Shown: piece after piece, positions 17,118 through 25,336 of the stretch
How positions within the stretch are numbered: the stretch's first letter is position 1
Layout: each line of letters begins with the position of its first letter
DNA from: Chryseobacterium gleum
Lineage (GTDB): Bacteria; Bacteroidota; Bacteroidia; Flavobacteriales_C; GCA-002722245
Assembly: GCA_945871895.1 (NCBI GenBank)
Contig: CAMBXP010000023.1
Location: 1-32,011 of the forward strand
Direction of reading: 5' to 3'
DNA length: 32,011 nt
Translations under genes and position numbers: made by a program
Notes under the pieces: generated by a model
Databases searched by the model: none
The model's input: only the letters and a program-made list of their open reading frames with translations
What the model was told of the DNA's origin: nothing

Positions 17118-19730
17118 TTACTTCACTACAGAGAAAGCTTTGTTAACAGTTTCGCCGTTAACAGAGATGTTCAATAAGTAAGAACCAGCAGCTAAAGAGC
17201 TAACATCAACAGTAGATAAGTTTTTACCAGAGTTCATTGATTGAACATTGGAGTAAACTGTTCTACCTGCTAAGTCATAAACAACTAAAGATGCTTGACC
17301 ACCTTTAATTAAATCAACGCTTACATTCATGTTATCTGCAGAAGGGTTAGGGAAAATAACCACTTCATTTGCGCTGTTAAAGGTATTAACAGATTGCGTT
17401 ACAGATACAGTGAAAGTTTGATTTTCAGTTTTAGTATTGCTGTTATTGTCAGTTGCGATAACTTTTACTGTGTAATTACCTGGCGTGTTTAAGCCTGTAG
17501 GCCAAGTAGCGGTATAAGTAGAACCAGATTGGTTAACACTTAAGGTCGTAACTTTAGCGCTATTGAACCAAATTTCCATAACCACACTAGAAACTGTACC
17601 TTCATCAGTAACGGTAGCGTTTACATTAACGTTATCTTGAAGTCCGTATGCTTGGTTAAGAGTTGGTGTGTTGATGGTAACTGCTGGAGGTCCACATGTT
17701 ACAACACTAGCTGTAGCAGCAGTTCTTCCGCATGAAGCATTTGCTCCAGTTTCAATTACCCATTTCAAGAAAGGACCATGAGCAGCCCACCAAGATTTTC
17801 CTTCGTCAGTTGTTGTGAAATCTACAGAAGAAGATCTTTGGAAAGTTGAACCTTTCAAAGTATAGACACCTGTTTGTTTTGATTCTTCGAAGTAGCCGTT
17901 GATAATAGCGTAGTTGCCTTCGTTTCCAGATGTAGGTTCAGGATAGATAAAATATTTTCCTGGAGTTAAAGTGATATTTACATCAAAATCCAAGAAATCC
18001 ATATCTGACGAAGCAGCACCAGGTGTTCCAGTTTTAGTAAATGGTCCAACAGTCGTTACTGCAGCTAAATTCGTTGCATTAATTACTTTAACAGAGAAAG
18101 TAATTCCATTTAATCTGCTCGTAATCATTCTTAAAGATTTAACTTTTAAATCAGTTTCAACATCTAGCAATTGAGCGCATCTGTAAGTGTATTGAGTACC
18201 AGCCCAAGCATAGAATTTACCAGCAGGAACATCTGAAGGAGATGTTGTATAAGTGCTTACACCGGCAGAAGCTTCCTCAACATGCACCGTAGTGTTAGCA
18301 TTAAAAATAGCTGAGTAAGATGTTCCTGTGTATAACAATGCACCCGAAGTAGCAGCATCATACCATTTGTAACTCTTTCCAACAGCAGGATTGTTAACTG
18401 AAAGTGTTAGATTATCTCCAACACAGCCACTTGCACCAGTAGTGGTGAAAGGAGAACCAGCGGCAACAATGATTTCATCTTCTTTTGAACAACCGCTTCC
18501 TTGAGAGATAACTACTTTATAAGTACCTGCTGTAGATGCAGAGAAGGTAATTCCGCTTTGTCCGTTTTGCAAATTTCCATCTTTGTACCATGCGAAAGTT
18601 CTACCGTTTGCGGCAGCAACTGCTGGATCTAAAGTAACACTGTTTGGGGCACAAACACCTTTATCCGGACCTAAGTTCGGTTTAGGGATATTGCATAAAG
18701 TAGAAAGGTAAGTATCCATGCCACCAAGCAAAGAGTATTGATCAGATGGAGCATGATCTTGACCCAAATCCCAAATTAATATACCCATAGCAGCTTTATT
18801 AACCATTAAGTCAATTTTTGCTTTTAATGTATTGATACCGTTGTAACCGTACTGTACACTATTGTAGGTTACAACATCACTTGTATAAGTAGTATTATTC
18901 TTAGGGTACTCATTGTACATACTTTCAAAGCTTCTGGTGCCTGTTCCACGACCATAGAAAGGAACGCCTAATACCATTTTAGAGTAAGGAACACCTTTTA
19001 AGTTCCAGCCTTCTAATGAAGCTTGCGCATCGGCTGTTGTAGAGTGATTAGTAACATCATAGTTGTTTCCGCTAGGGAAATCGTACGCCATGATATGCCA
19101 TTCATCAACAGTGTTGATATTGGTAGTAAACATTGTTGGATCTAGGTAATTGGCGTGGTTAATCGAGTTTTTAGTCTCACCACCAACAGCAACAGCTACT
19201 TTTAAGTTCGGGTTAGACGAAGCAGCAATTTTTTGCTTCAATAACACCATAAAATCTTTGTGAGCTGTTTTTGCAGCATTATCTTTAGGGAACTCCCAGT
19301 CAATAGAAAGTCCGTAGCAACTAGTAGAAGAGCTGGTTGCGAAGTTAACCAAGGCTGTTGCCAGGGTGTTTCTGAAAGTAGAGTTTTGACAAACACTACT
19401 CAAACGAGCAGCTCTAAGTTCGCTAGCATCTGCTCCACCTAAAGAAAGCCATAGGTTAGTTCCTTTTGCTGCAGCAGCGTCACGAACAATAAGGTATTTG
19501 TTCATGTCGAAACCATACAAGGCATCACTAGGATTGCTTGTGATTAATGTTCCATCAGTGTTTGGGTTGATGAAAGAGAAAATAATGTCAGTAAGCTTTT
19601 CACATTGCGCCGATACATTTGTTGTAGCACGGTACGATGGGAAGTAGCCGATTACCTTTTTGCCTTGCGCAAACAAGCCGAAGCCTACCAGTGCAAAACA
19701 CAAAGTCAAGTAGTAATTGATTTTTTTCAT
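17118..19730 (-). CDS. T9SS-secreted GH18 chitinase-like protein with non-canonical active site
   Basis: An 870-residue exported protein. It has a signal peptide (1-21, LFA-Q), a GH18 TIM barrel (about 24-350, with KVIGYFPSYR, LWLSLGGAD, the catalytic strand, HIMAYDF, LGVPFYGRG and GILIWDLGQD), two Ig-like domains (about 355-495), a larger beta-sandwich of unknown type (500-680), another Ig-like domain (690-785) and a type A T9SS sorting domain (795-870, starting IFPNPSADN). The substrate of the family is chitin or related beta-1,4-GlcNAc polymers. The catalytic strand reads YGLSIDWE (139-146) where DxxDxDxE is expected. The acid Glu146 and Asp144 remain, but the first and middle Asp are Tyr139 and Ser142, so activity may be altered. 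It forms its own transcription unit with a strong terminator. Confidence 0.9.
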   Translation of the reverse strand: MKKINYYLTLCFALVGFGLFAQGKKVIGYFPSYRATTNVSAQCEKLTDIIFSFINPNTDGTLITSNPSDALYGFDMNKYLIVRDAAAAKGTNLWLSLGGADASELRAARLSSVCQNSTFRNTLATALVNFATSSSTSCYGLSIDWEFPKDNAAKTAHKDFMVLLKQKIAASSNPNLKVAVAVGGETKNSINHANYLDPTMFTTNINTVDEWHIMAYDFPSGNNYDVTNHSTTADAQASLEGWNLKGVPYSKMVLGVPFYGRGTGTRSFESMYNEYPKNNTTYTSDVVTYNSVQYGYNGINTLKAKIDLMVNKAAMGILIWDLGQDHAPSDQYSLLGGMDTYLSTLCNIPKPNLGPDKGVCAPNSVTLDPAVAAANGRTFAWYKDGNLQNGQSGITFSASTAGTYKVVISQGSGCSKEDEIIVAAGSPFTTTGASGCVGDNLTLSVNNPAVGKSYKWYDAATSGALLYTGTSYSAIFNANTTVHVEEASAGVSTYTTSPSDVPAGKFYAWAGTQYTYRCAQLLDVETDLKVKSLRMITSRLNGITFSVKVINATNLAAVTTVGPFTKTGTPGAASSDMDFLDFDVNITLTPGKYFIYPEPTSGNEGNYAIINGYFEESKQTGVYTLKGSTFQRSSSVDFTTTDEGKSWWAAHGPFLKWVIETGANASCGRTAATASVVTCGPPAVTINTPTLNQAYGLQDNVNVNATVTDEGTVSSVVMEIWFNSAKVTTLSVNQSGSTYTATWPTGLNTPGNYTVKVIATDNNSNTKTENQTFTVSVTQSVNTFNSANEVVIFPNPSADNMNVSVDLIKGGQASLVVYDLAGRTVYSNVQSMNSGKNLSTVDVSSLAAGSYLLNISVNGETVNKAFSVVK

Positions 19731-19885
19731 AGTTAAAAATATAATTAATTAATAGTTCCCCCTCTTAAAGGGATTCCTAAGGTTAGAAAAAAAGTCAAGT
19801 TCTCAAAATTTATTTTTTCACAATTTGTATGTTTTTTTAAATTAAATTTAGAGTAAAGACAACTTTTAAAAAGTAAGATTTTGTT

Positions 19886-20269
19886 ATGAAAAACATTGAT
19901 ACTAAAGAGAAATGTGTAGCGCTTATTGCCCACGATAATAGGAAGGATGTGCTGGTAGCATGGACAATTCGACATGTAGATAAGTTGAAGAAATATAGTT
20001 TGGTGGCTACCGGAACCACAGGTAAAAGAGTAGAAGAGGCTAGTACTTTGAAGGTGAAAAAGTACAAAAGTGGGCCTTTGGGGGGTGATCAGCAAATAGG
20101 CGCTTTAATAGCAGAACAGAAATTAGATGCTTTGTTTTTCTTTTGGGATCCCTTGGAACCTATGCCGCATGATCCAGATGTAAAGGCTTTACTACGACTG
20201 TGTAATGTTTACAATGTGCCGGTGGCATGTAATGAGGCAACAGCAGAGATGGTAATTAAATGTTTTTAG
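19886..20269 (+). CDS. mgsA: Methylglyoxal synthase
   Basis: A 127-residue cytoplasmic enzyme that converts dihydroxyacetone phosphate to methylglyoxal and phosphate, a bypass that relieves sugar-phosphate stress. The family signature is complete: ALIAHDNRK at 12-20, TGTTG at 42-46, [11 protein letters not shown] at 62-72 and [20 protein letters not shown] at 85-104. His16, Asp68 and His95 align with E. coli His19, Asp71 and His98. The length is slightly shorter than E. coli MgsA. The divergent 155-bp region to the chitinase start is very AT-rich and shows no clean TAnnTTTG element in either direction. The gene ends six bases from the convergent universal-stress gene. Confidence 0.95.
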   Translation: MKNIDTKEKCVALIAHDNRKDVLVAWTIRHVDKLKKYSLVATGTTGKRVEEASTLKVKKYKSGPLGGDQQIGALIAEQKLDALFFFWDPLEPMPHDPDVKALLRLCNVYNVPVACNEATAEMVIKCF

Positions 20270-20275
20270 CGAAGG

Positions 20276-21154
20276 TTATTTTTTTCTGTTCTTTTCTATG
20301 CGTTTCAAGCTTTCTATGTTGAAGCCTAAAACGGGAATACTGATTTTGGCTAAAGTATTTTTTACAGTGCTTGTTTTAAAAAACCTATCTATAAAGGTGT
20401 TGGTGTGAGAGGTGATGCAAAGTAAATCGGCGCCGTTATTATCAATGTATTCTGCGATACCATCAGAAATACTAACGCTAGGTTCAATTTCAGCTGAAAT
20501 ATTATGGTAATTGAAGTGCAACACTTTTCTTTGAAATTGCACTAAATCTTTTGCATTAATAATATGTTTACCATCGTCTATATGAAGCAATGTTAAATGA
20601 GCCTCAAACATTTCTGCGAACCAAACTAAGTAATGTTCGATGGCCTTGTCTTTGTTGCTTATTTCAGTAGAGTAAAGTATTTTTTCAATTTTAACATCGT
20701 TGTATTTGTGGGGAACAATGAGTACCGGACAAACACTACTTCTCAATATTTTAAGTGCATTGGAACCAAAAAGGCGGTCTTCAATAGAGTTGATTCCTTG
20801 TGAAGCCATCACCACTAAATCTACCTGTTCGTTCTCAATAAAATCAAAAACAATATCTTGAAAAGACCCATCTACAATGCGCTCGTGAAGTGATGATTTA
20901 ACGCGCATTCTTAAGTCGGCAGAGTAGCGACGCAGCAAAAAAGAGGCGGCATCTCTAAAATCAGTGATTTCCCCGTACAACATTTTTTCGGGGTCGAGTT
21001 CATCCATTTTTCGCTGAATGTGGTCTTCGTACTTTGTTTTGTAGCAATAAAGTAAATGTAGTTCTGCGCCTGTTTTATTGGCTAAATAAACAGCGAAATC
21101 AGCTGCATTTGCTGCTGCTCCCGAGAGATCTGTTGTTAAAAGAATTTTTCTCAT
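20276..21154 (-). CDS. Tandem-domain universal stress protein
   Basis: A 292-residue cytoplasmic protein made of two UspA domains (about 1-147 and 150-285). The first begins MRKILLTTDLSGAA and contains MASQG and RLFGSNALKILRSSVCPVLIVP, which resembles the ATP-binding loop. The second has ITSHTNTFIDRFFKTST and PVLGFN in place of it, so its nucleotide site looks degenerate. The frame is open 15 codons further upstream, but the start at 21154 matches the domain boundary and lies 25 bases after a promoter element at 21180-21212. Its exact stress role is unknown. It converges on mgsA, which also serves metabolic stress, but the two do not share a promoter. Confidence 0.85.
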   Translation of the reverse strand: MRKILLTTDLSGAAANAADFAVYLANKTGAELHLLYCYKTKYEDHIQRKMDELDPEKMLYGEITDFRDAASFLLRRYSADLRMRVKSSLHERIVDGSFQDIVFDFIENEQVDLVVMASQGINSIEDRLFGSNALKILRSSVCPVLIVPHKYNDVKIEKILYSTEISNKDKAIEHYLVWFAEMFEAHLTLLHIDDGKHIINAKDLVQFQRKVLHFNYHNISAEIEPSVSISDGIAEYIDNNGADLLCITSHTNTFIDRFFKTSTVKNTLAKISIPVLGFNIESLKRIEKNRKK

Positions 21155-21179
21155 TCTGCTTAGTGAACCAATTGTGCTG

Positions 21180-21212
21180 CAAAAATACACTAAAAGCAAT
21201 TAGTAAAACAAT
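21180..21212 (-). promoter_or_regulatory. Promoter of the universal stress gene (ATTG-N21-TATTTTTG)
   Basis: On the minus strand TATTTTTG (21187 to 21180) matches TAnnTTTG, with an ATTG-like -33 box 21 nt upstream (21212-21209). The spacing equals that of the consensus promoter at 14027. It supports the shortened start at 21154. Confidence 0.5.
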
Positions 21213-21224
21213 AAAAACTAGAGA

Positions 21225-22307
21225 TTATTTTGGAGCATTTTTGTATATGAAATAGGCAATTGCAGAGAAGAACATGTTGGGCAGCCAAACCGCCACTATA
21301 GGAGAAAGACTGCTGTTGGTGGCAAAAACTTCGCCTACCCTAGATAGGAAAACGTAAACCAGTCCGAGTCCGATACCATACACCAAGTGCATTCCCAATC
21401 CTCCTTTTATTTTTCTAGAAGAAATACAAGCTCCAATTAATGTTAGAATCAATATCGAGAAAGGAATAGCTGTTCTTTTGTGAAGTTCTAATCGAAATCT
21501 TTTTACCAAATTGGAACCTTTTTTTTCTTCTTCATCAATAAATTGAGAGATTTCGAAGTAGTTCATGGTTTGAATACTGCTTGGTTTAGAACTAAAATCT
21601 TCGGGAGAGAATGCAAAGATGGTGTCTTTGCTATCGCCTCTCAGTTCTTTTTCTTCCACTCCATTGAGGGTTCTTTCTCGCCAGGTCTTAGCAATCCACT
21701 TGGCTTTTAGAGTATCCCAAACAATTCTATCGGCAGAGAACATTGATTTAAGCTCTCCATTTTCCATTTTTCTGATACTGAAGTTGTAGCCAGTATTGGT
21801 ATTTTTACCGTAATTGCTAATGTACATATCTACTCCGGGAGATAGAATGCGGTGGATGTTTGAACCAACATCAATATTTTGATCATCTCTATAGTATTTG
21901 TTCTCAAACTCTAGTTTGGTTTTGTTGCTAATGGGAATAACAAAATGATTGGTGAACAGTGAGACGAGAAAAAGGAAACCTGCTGCGATGAGGTAGGGGC
22001 GCAAAAAACGTTGATAGCTGATTCCCGAGCTTAGAATGGCCACTATTTCGTTGGTGCTGGCCAACTTCGAGGTAAAAAATATAACAGCTAAAAAGATGAT
22101 GAGCGCACTTAGAATGCTGTATAGCCATGGAATAAAAGTGCAGTAGTAATCAAAAATGATAGCTTCAACCGGAGCGTTGTTTCCCAAGAAATCATCAATT
22201 TTTTCGCTTACATCAAACACTATGGTGATTAAAATAAAAATACCAATGATGAAGAAGAAAGTCCCCAAAAATTTCTTGATGATATATATGTCGATTTTCT
22301 TAAGCAC
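21225..22307 (-). CDS. LptF/LptG (YjgP/YjgQ) family permease
   Basis: A 360-residue inner-membrane protein of the lipopolysaccharide transport permease family, which works with LptB to extract LPS from the inner membrane. Layout: three N-terminal helices (about 12-32, 55-77, 98-118), a periplasmic beta-jellyroll-like region (about 125-275) and three C-terminal helices (about 280-355). Family segments include KKFLGTFFF near the start, EIVAILSSGISYQRFLRP after helix 2 and KRTAIPFSILILTLIG at helix 4. Whether it is LptF or LptG cannot be decided from sequence alone. The start is GTG at 22307, sharing one base with the tgt stop (TAGTG), so the two genes are translationally coupled. Confidence 0.88.
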   Translation of the reverse strand: MLKKIDIYIIKKFLGTFFFIIGIFILITIVFDVSEKIDDFLGNNAPVEAIIFDYYCTFIPWLYSILSALIIFLAVIFFTSKLASTNEIVAILSSGISYQRFLRPYLIAAGFLFLVSLFTNHFVIPISNKTKLEFENKYYRDDQNIDVGSNIHRILSPGVDMYISNYGKNTNTGYNFSIRKMENGELKSMFSADRIVWDTLKAKWIAKTWRERTLNGVEEKELRGDSKDTIFAFSPEDFSSKPSSIQTMNYFEISQFIDEEEKKGSNLVKRFRLELHKRTAIPFSILILTLIGACISSRKIKGGLGMHLVYGIGLGLVYVFLSRVGEVFATNSSLSPIVAVWLPNMFFSAIAYFIYKNAPK

Positions 22308-23437
22308 TACAATCTATTGGCTAGTTTTTTAACCATGGTATTTTTCCACGAAGCAAAAGTGTTGTTCAAAATTTGGGCGCGTGCCTCATTGGTAAGCCAA
22401 ACATAAAAAGCCAAATTGTGAATGCTGGCAATTTGTTTTCCTAAAATTTCATCGCAAACAAAAAGGTGACGAACATAAGCTTTAGAATATTCTTGGTCGA
22501 CATAGCTTGTACCGCTTGCGTCTAGCGGAGAAAAGTCATTTTCCCATTTTTTATTTTTGATGTTGATGATGCCTTCGCTGGTGAATAACATTCCGTTTCG
22601 TGCATTTCTAGTAGGCATAACACAATCGAACATATCAATACCCAAAGCGATATTCTCTAAAATATTTATAGGAGTACCAACCCCCATTAAATAGCGTGGT
22701 TTATTTTCTGGTAAAATGTTGCAAACCAATTCGCTCATGGCGTACATGTCTTCATGTGGTTCTCCAACAGAAAGTCCGCCAATCGCATTTCCTTCGGCTT
22801 CAAACTTGGCGATTACTTCAGCTGATTTCTGACGTAAATCTTTGTAAACGCTTCCTTGCACAATAGGGAAAAGCGTTTGATTGTAGCCATACAAGGGCTC
22901 GGTACTATTGAATCTATCAAAACATCTTTTTAACCAACGATGCGTTAGGTCTAAGCTTTTTGCTGCATAGCTGTATTCACAAGGGTAAGGCGTGCATTCG
23001 TCAAAAGCCATAATGATATCGGCGCCAATTACGCGCTGAATGTCCATTACATTTTCGGGAGTAAACATATGGTAAGAACCATCAATATGCGATTGAAATT
23101 TAGCTCCTTCTTCGGTGAGCTTTCTTTTGTCGGCTAAGGAATACACTTGATATCCTCCGCTATCTGTCAATAATGGTTTTTTCCACCCATTGAATTTATG
23201 CAATCCACCTGCTGCGCGAATCACCTCAATGCCTGGTCGCAAGTACAAATGATAGGTGTTGCCTAAAATAATTTGCGCCTTTATATCTTCAACCAATTCT
23301 CGCTGATGCACAGTTTTTACGGTAGCAGCTGTACCAACAGGCATAAAAATGGGCGTTTCTATAACGCCATGATCGGTTTCAATTAAACCTGCGCGGGCTT
23401 TGCTGTTCGCGTCTTTATGTTGAAGAGTGAAATTCAT
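22307..23437 (-). CDS. tgt: tRNA-guanine transglycosylase (queuosine pathway)
   Basis: A 376-residue enzyme that exchanges guanine-34 for preQ1 in GUN-anticodon tRNAs. Clear motifs are LTDSGGYQVYSL near residue 95, GGLSVGEP, RYLMGVGTP and DCVMPTRNARNG with the nucleophile Asp. The C-terminal zinc region is unusual: canonical enzymes have CxCxxC followed by His in IHN, but here the three Cys positions are Gly309, Ser311 and Asp314, while His340 and the surrounding YSKAYVRHL and IHNLAFY are kept. This may be a lineage trait rather than damage, since everything else is intact. It is followed by an overlapping LPS permease gene and preceded by a TATATTTG promoter element. Confidence 0.95.
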   Translation of the reverse strand: MNFTLQHKDANSKARAGLIETDHGVIETPIFMPVGTAATVKTVHQRELVEDIKAQIILGNTYHLYLRPGIEVIRAAGGLHKFNGWKKPLLTDSGGYQVYSLADKRKLTEEGAKFQSHIDGSYHMFTPENVMDIQRVIGADIIMAFDECTPYPCEYSYAAKSLDLTHRWLKRCFDRFNSTEPLYGYNQTLFPIVQGSVYKDLRQKSAEVIAKFEAEGNAIGGLSVGEPHEDMYAMSELVCNILPENKPRYLMGVGTPINILENIALGIDMFDCVMPTRNARNGMLFTSEGIINIKNKKWENDFSPLDASGTSYVDQEYSKAYVRHLFVCDEILGKQIASIHNLAFYVWLTNEARAQILNNTFASWKNTMVKKLANRL

Positions 23438-23444
23438 TAGGAGG

Positions 23445-23452
23445 CAAATATA
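23445..23452 (-). promoter_or_regulatory. tgt promoter -7 element TATATTTG
   Basis: TATATTTG on the minus strand (23452 to 23445) is an exact TAnnTTTG match and ends seven bases before the tgt ATG. No TTTG is found 21 nt upstream. It lies in the 82-bp divergent region shared with the glycosyltransferase gene. Confidence 0.45.
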
Positions 23453-23519
23453 AACAGAAAATGCACCTTTATTTTAAGAAAAGCGGAAAGTAAGCGTAAG
23501 ATTTTTATTTTTACGGGGT

Positions 23520-24629
23520 ATGTCGGTTTTCTTAAGTGTTATATTTTATCTCTATTTGGCTTGTGCCATTTCCATTGTCTTTTTCTTGTTGTATTTTGTA
23601 AGAAGAATCAATAAGTGCAAAGAGTTGCCGCTTACTAAAAGCAGTGTTCCTGTTTCTGTAATTGTTTGCGCGCACAACGAAGCATTAAATCTGAAGAAAA
23701 ATCTTCCGTTTATATTAGAGCAAGATTATGCATTGTATGAAGTGATATTGGTAAACGACCGGTCGACTGATGCTACGCGTGAGGTGGTACTTAATTTTAT
23801 GAAGCAATATCCTAATCTTAAATTGGTAGATGTTTCAGTTGATGAAAAAAAGGGGTTGGGTAAAAAATATCCCTTAAGCAGGGGAATAGCTGAAGCAAGG
23901 CATGAACATCTTTTAATGACCGATGCCGATTGCCGTCCGCAAAGCAAAGATTGGATGAGCTACATGATGAGTGGTTTTGCAGAGGGTAAGGAGATAGTTT
24001 TGGGTTTTGGTAAATATGAAAAGAGGGCAGGATGGGTGAATAAATTGGTGCAATTTGATACTTTTTTTGTGGCCATACAATACTTTTCTTTTGCTTTATC
24101 TGGTTTGCCTTACATGGGGGTAGGGAGAAATATAGCCTACAAAAAAAGTTTATTTGAAAGTCAGGGAGGATTTTCTTCACATGAGAACATAGCTAGTGGC
24201 GACGATGATTTGTTTGTTATGCAAGCGGCCACCAAAGAGAATACATCGGTGATGATGCATGTCGATTCGCACACAATTTCGGTAGGAAAAGAAAGTTTTG
24301 ATCAGTATTGGTTTCAAAAAACCCGCCACTTATCTGCAGGTAAATGGTACAAGGGAAAGTTGCTTTTTCATCTTTCTGTCATCAGTACTAGTTTCTTATC
24401 TTTTCCTTTGCTGTTATGGTTAAATGTGTTTTTAAACAATTTAGTGTTGGTAGTTTTGGCCGTTTGGTTGCTGAAACTTATCTTACATTATTATATCTTT
24501 AAATCTGCATTACTTAGACTTACTTCAGGAGTGAATTTGATTTTATCTCTTATTTTTGGTAATATACTAATGATACTCAATCAAGCTGTAGCTTATAGAA
24601 ATTTGATAATTAAAAAAGACAAATGGTAG
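23520..24629 (+). CDS. Membrane-bound family 2 glycosyltransferase
   Basis: A 369-residue enzyme of the processive/hook type. It has an N-terminal helix (about 5-27), a GT-A catalytic domain (43-280) and C-terminal helices (about 285-355). Catalytic landmarks: VIVCAHNE at 48-54, VNDRSTDAT around Asp80, the DxD motif TDADCRP at 134-140, SGDDDLF near 226 as the acidic base region, and QKTRHLSAGKW near 267 in the place of QxxRW. The acceptor is unknown, probably cell-surface polysaccharide or glycolipid. The next gene begins inside its last codons (ATGGTAG, 7-bp overlap). A weak TATTTTTA lies just before its start. Confidence 0.85.
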   Translation: MSVFLSVIFYLYLACAISIVFFLLYFVRRINKCKELPLTKSSVPVSVIVCAHNEALNLKKNLPFILEQDYALYEVILVNDRSTDATREVVLNFMKQYPNLKLVDVSVDEKKGLGKKYPLSRGIAEARHEHLLMTDADCRPQSKDWMSYMMSGFAEGKEIVLGFGKYEKRAGWVNKLVQFDTFFVAIQYFSFALSGLPYMGVGRNIAYKKSLFESQGGFSSHENIASGDDDLFVMQAATKENTSVMMHVDSHTISVGKESFDQYWFQKTRHLSAGKWYKGKLLFHLSVISTSFLSFPLLLWLNVFLNNLVLVVLAVWLLKLILHYYIFKSALLRLTSGVNLILSLIFGNILMILNQAVAYRNLIIKKDKW

Positions 24630-25231
24630 TACCAGGCCCGAATCTTTCTGACAAAGCGATGCACGATTATCGTTTGGTGCAAGAAGCGATCAATAATAAA
24701 TCTGAAAGAGCGTATGCTGAATTAATGGATCGTTACAGAGATTCCATTTACTTCATGCTTTTGAAAATGGCGAACAGTAAAGATGACGCCGATGATTTAA
24801 CTATTGAAGCCTTTGGAAAAGCATTTAGAAAATTACATCAATATACACCCAACTATGCTTTTAGTACTTGGTTGTTCAAAATTGCATCTAACAACTGTAT
24901 CGATTTCATTCGAAAGAAAAAGAAAAACACCTTCTCTCTAAATCGTTCGGTAGATGAGGATGGCGGTGAAATGGAAATGGATATTAAAGCCGACGTTTTA
25001 GATCCAGAAGAAAATTACATCAGAGACCAAAAAATTCAAATGATGCAAGATGTGGTAAAAAAATTAAAACCACGTTACCGCACTTTGGTAGAATTAAGAT
25101 ATTTCAAAGAATTATCTTACGAAGAAATTGCAGAACAATTGGATTTGCCTTTAGGCACAGTGAAAGCGCAGTTGTTTAGAGCGCGTGAGTTCTTGTTTCA
25201 AATCATGAAAAATACAGAAGGAAGTATTTAA
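24623..25231 (+). CDS. ECF-type RNA polymerase sigma factor
   Basis: A 202-residue sigma-70 family protein without region 1 or 3, the ECF layout. Region 2 (about 25-95) includes LMDRYRDSIYFM, DADDLTIEAFGKAF and FSTWLFKIASNNCIDFIRKK. Region 4 (about 135-195) includes LRYFKELSYEEIAEQLDLP and GTVKAQLFRARE as the helix-turn-helix. It starts within the end of the glycosyltransferase gene, so it is likely co-transcribed; a later ATG at 24659 is a possible alternative start. No anti-sigma gene (FecR, zinc anti-sigma) is adjacent, so how it is controlled is not visible. The stop codon is already inside the first copy of the 25-bp repeat that follows. Confidence 0.9.
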   Translation: MVVPGPNLSDKAMHDYRLVQEAINNKSERAYAELMDRYRDSIYFMLLKMANSKDDADDLTIEAFGKAFRKLHQYTPNYAFSTWLFKIASNNCIDFIRKKKKNTFSLNRSVDEDGGEMEMDIKADVLDPEENYIRDQKIQMMQDVVKKLKPRYRTLVELRYFKELSYEEIAEQLDLPLGTVKAQLFRAREFLFQIMKNTEGSI

Positions 25232-25330
25232 AATTAGTTCAATGTTCAATGTTTAAAATTAGTTCAATGTTCAATGTTCAATGTTCAATGTTCAATGTTT
25301 AAAGTTAGCTAGCATTGAACATTGAACTAA
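25227..25330. repeat. TTCAATG tandem repeat with a matching inverted arm
   Basis: A 25-bp unit (TTTAAAATTAG plus two TTCAATG heptamers) occurs at 25227-25251 and again at 25252-25276. The second copy continues to five TTCAATG in a row (25263-25297). After a short segment with GCTAGC comes an inverted arm, CATTGAACATTGAACTAA (25313-25330), that is perfectly complementary to TTAG plus two heptamers. Hairpins can form in several registers, with stems of 14-18 bp. The repeat covers the sigma-factor stop and ends seven bases before the rsmG start. No T-run follows. Confidence 0.9.
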
Positions 25331-25336
25331 ATCTTA

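Noticed and set aside
17118..19730. Chitinase as a pseudogene because of the altered active-site motif
   Set aside because: The frame is intact through the sorting domain, other GH18 segments are conserved, and a strong terminator follows. A changed function is more likely than decay.
19745..20095. 116-aa minus-strand open frame over mgsA
   Set aside because: It is the antisense of a well-conserved gene, has no recognisable domain and includes AT-rich non-coding DNA.
23818..24180. 120-aa minus-strand open frame within the glycosyltransferase gene
   Set aside because: Antisense to conserved GT2 catalytic motifs; composition is that of a shadow frame.
25227..25330. CRISPR array
   Set aside because: The 7-bp units are contiguous or in 25-bp units without unique spacers of 25-40 bp, and no cas gene is near.
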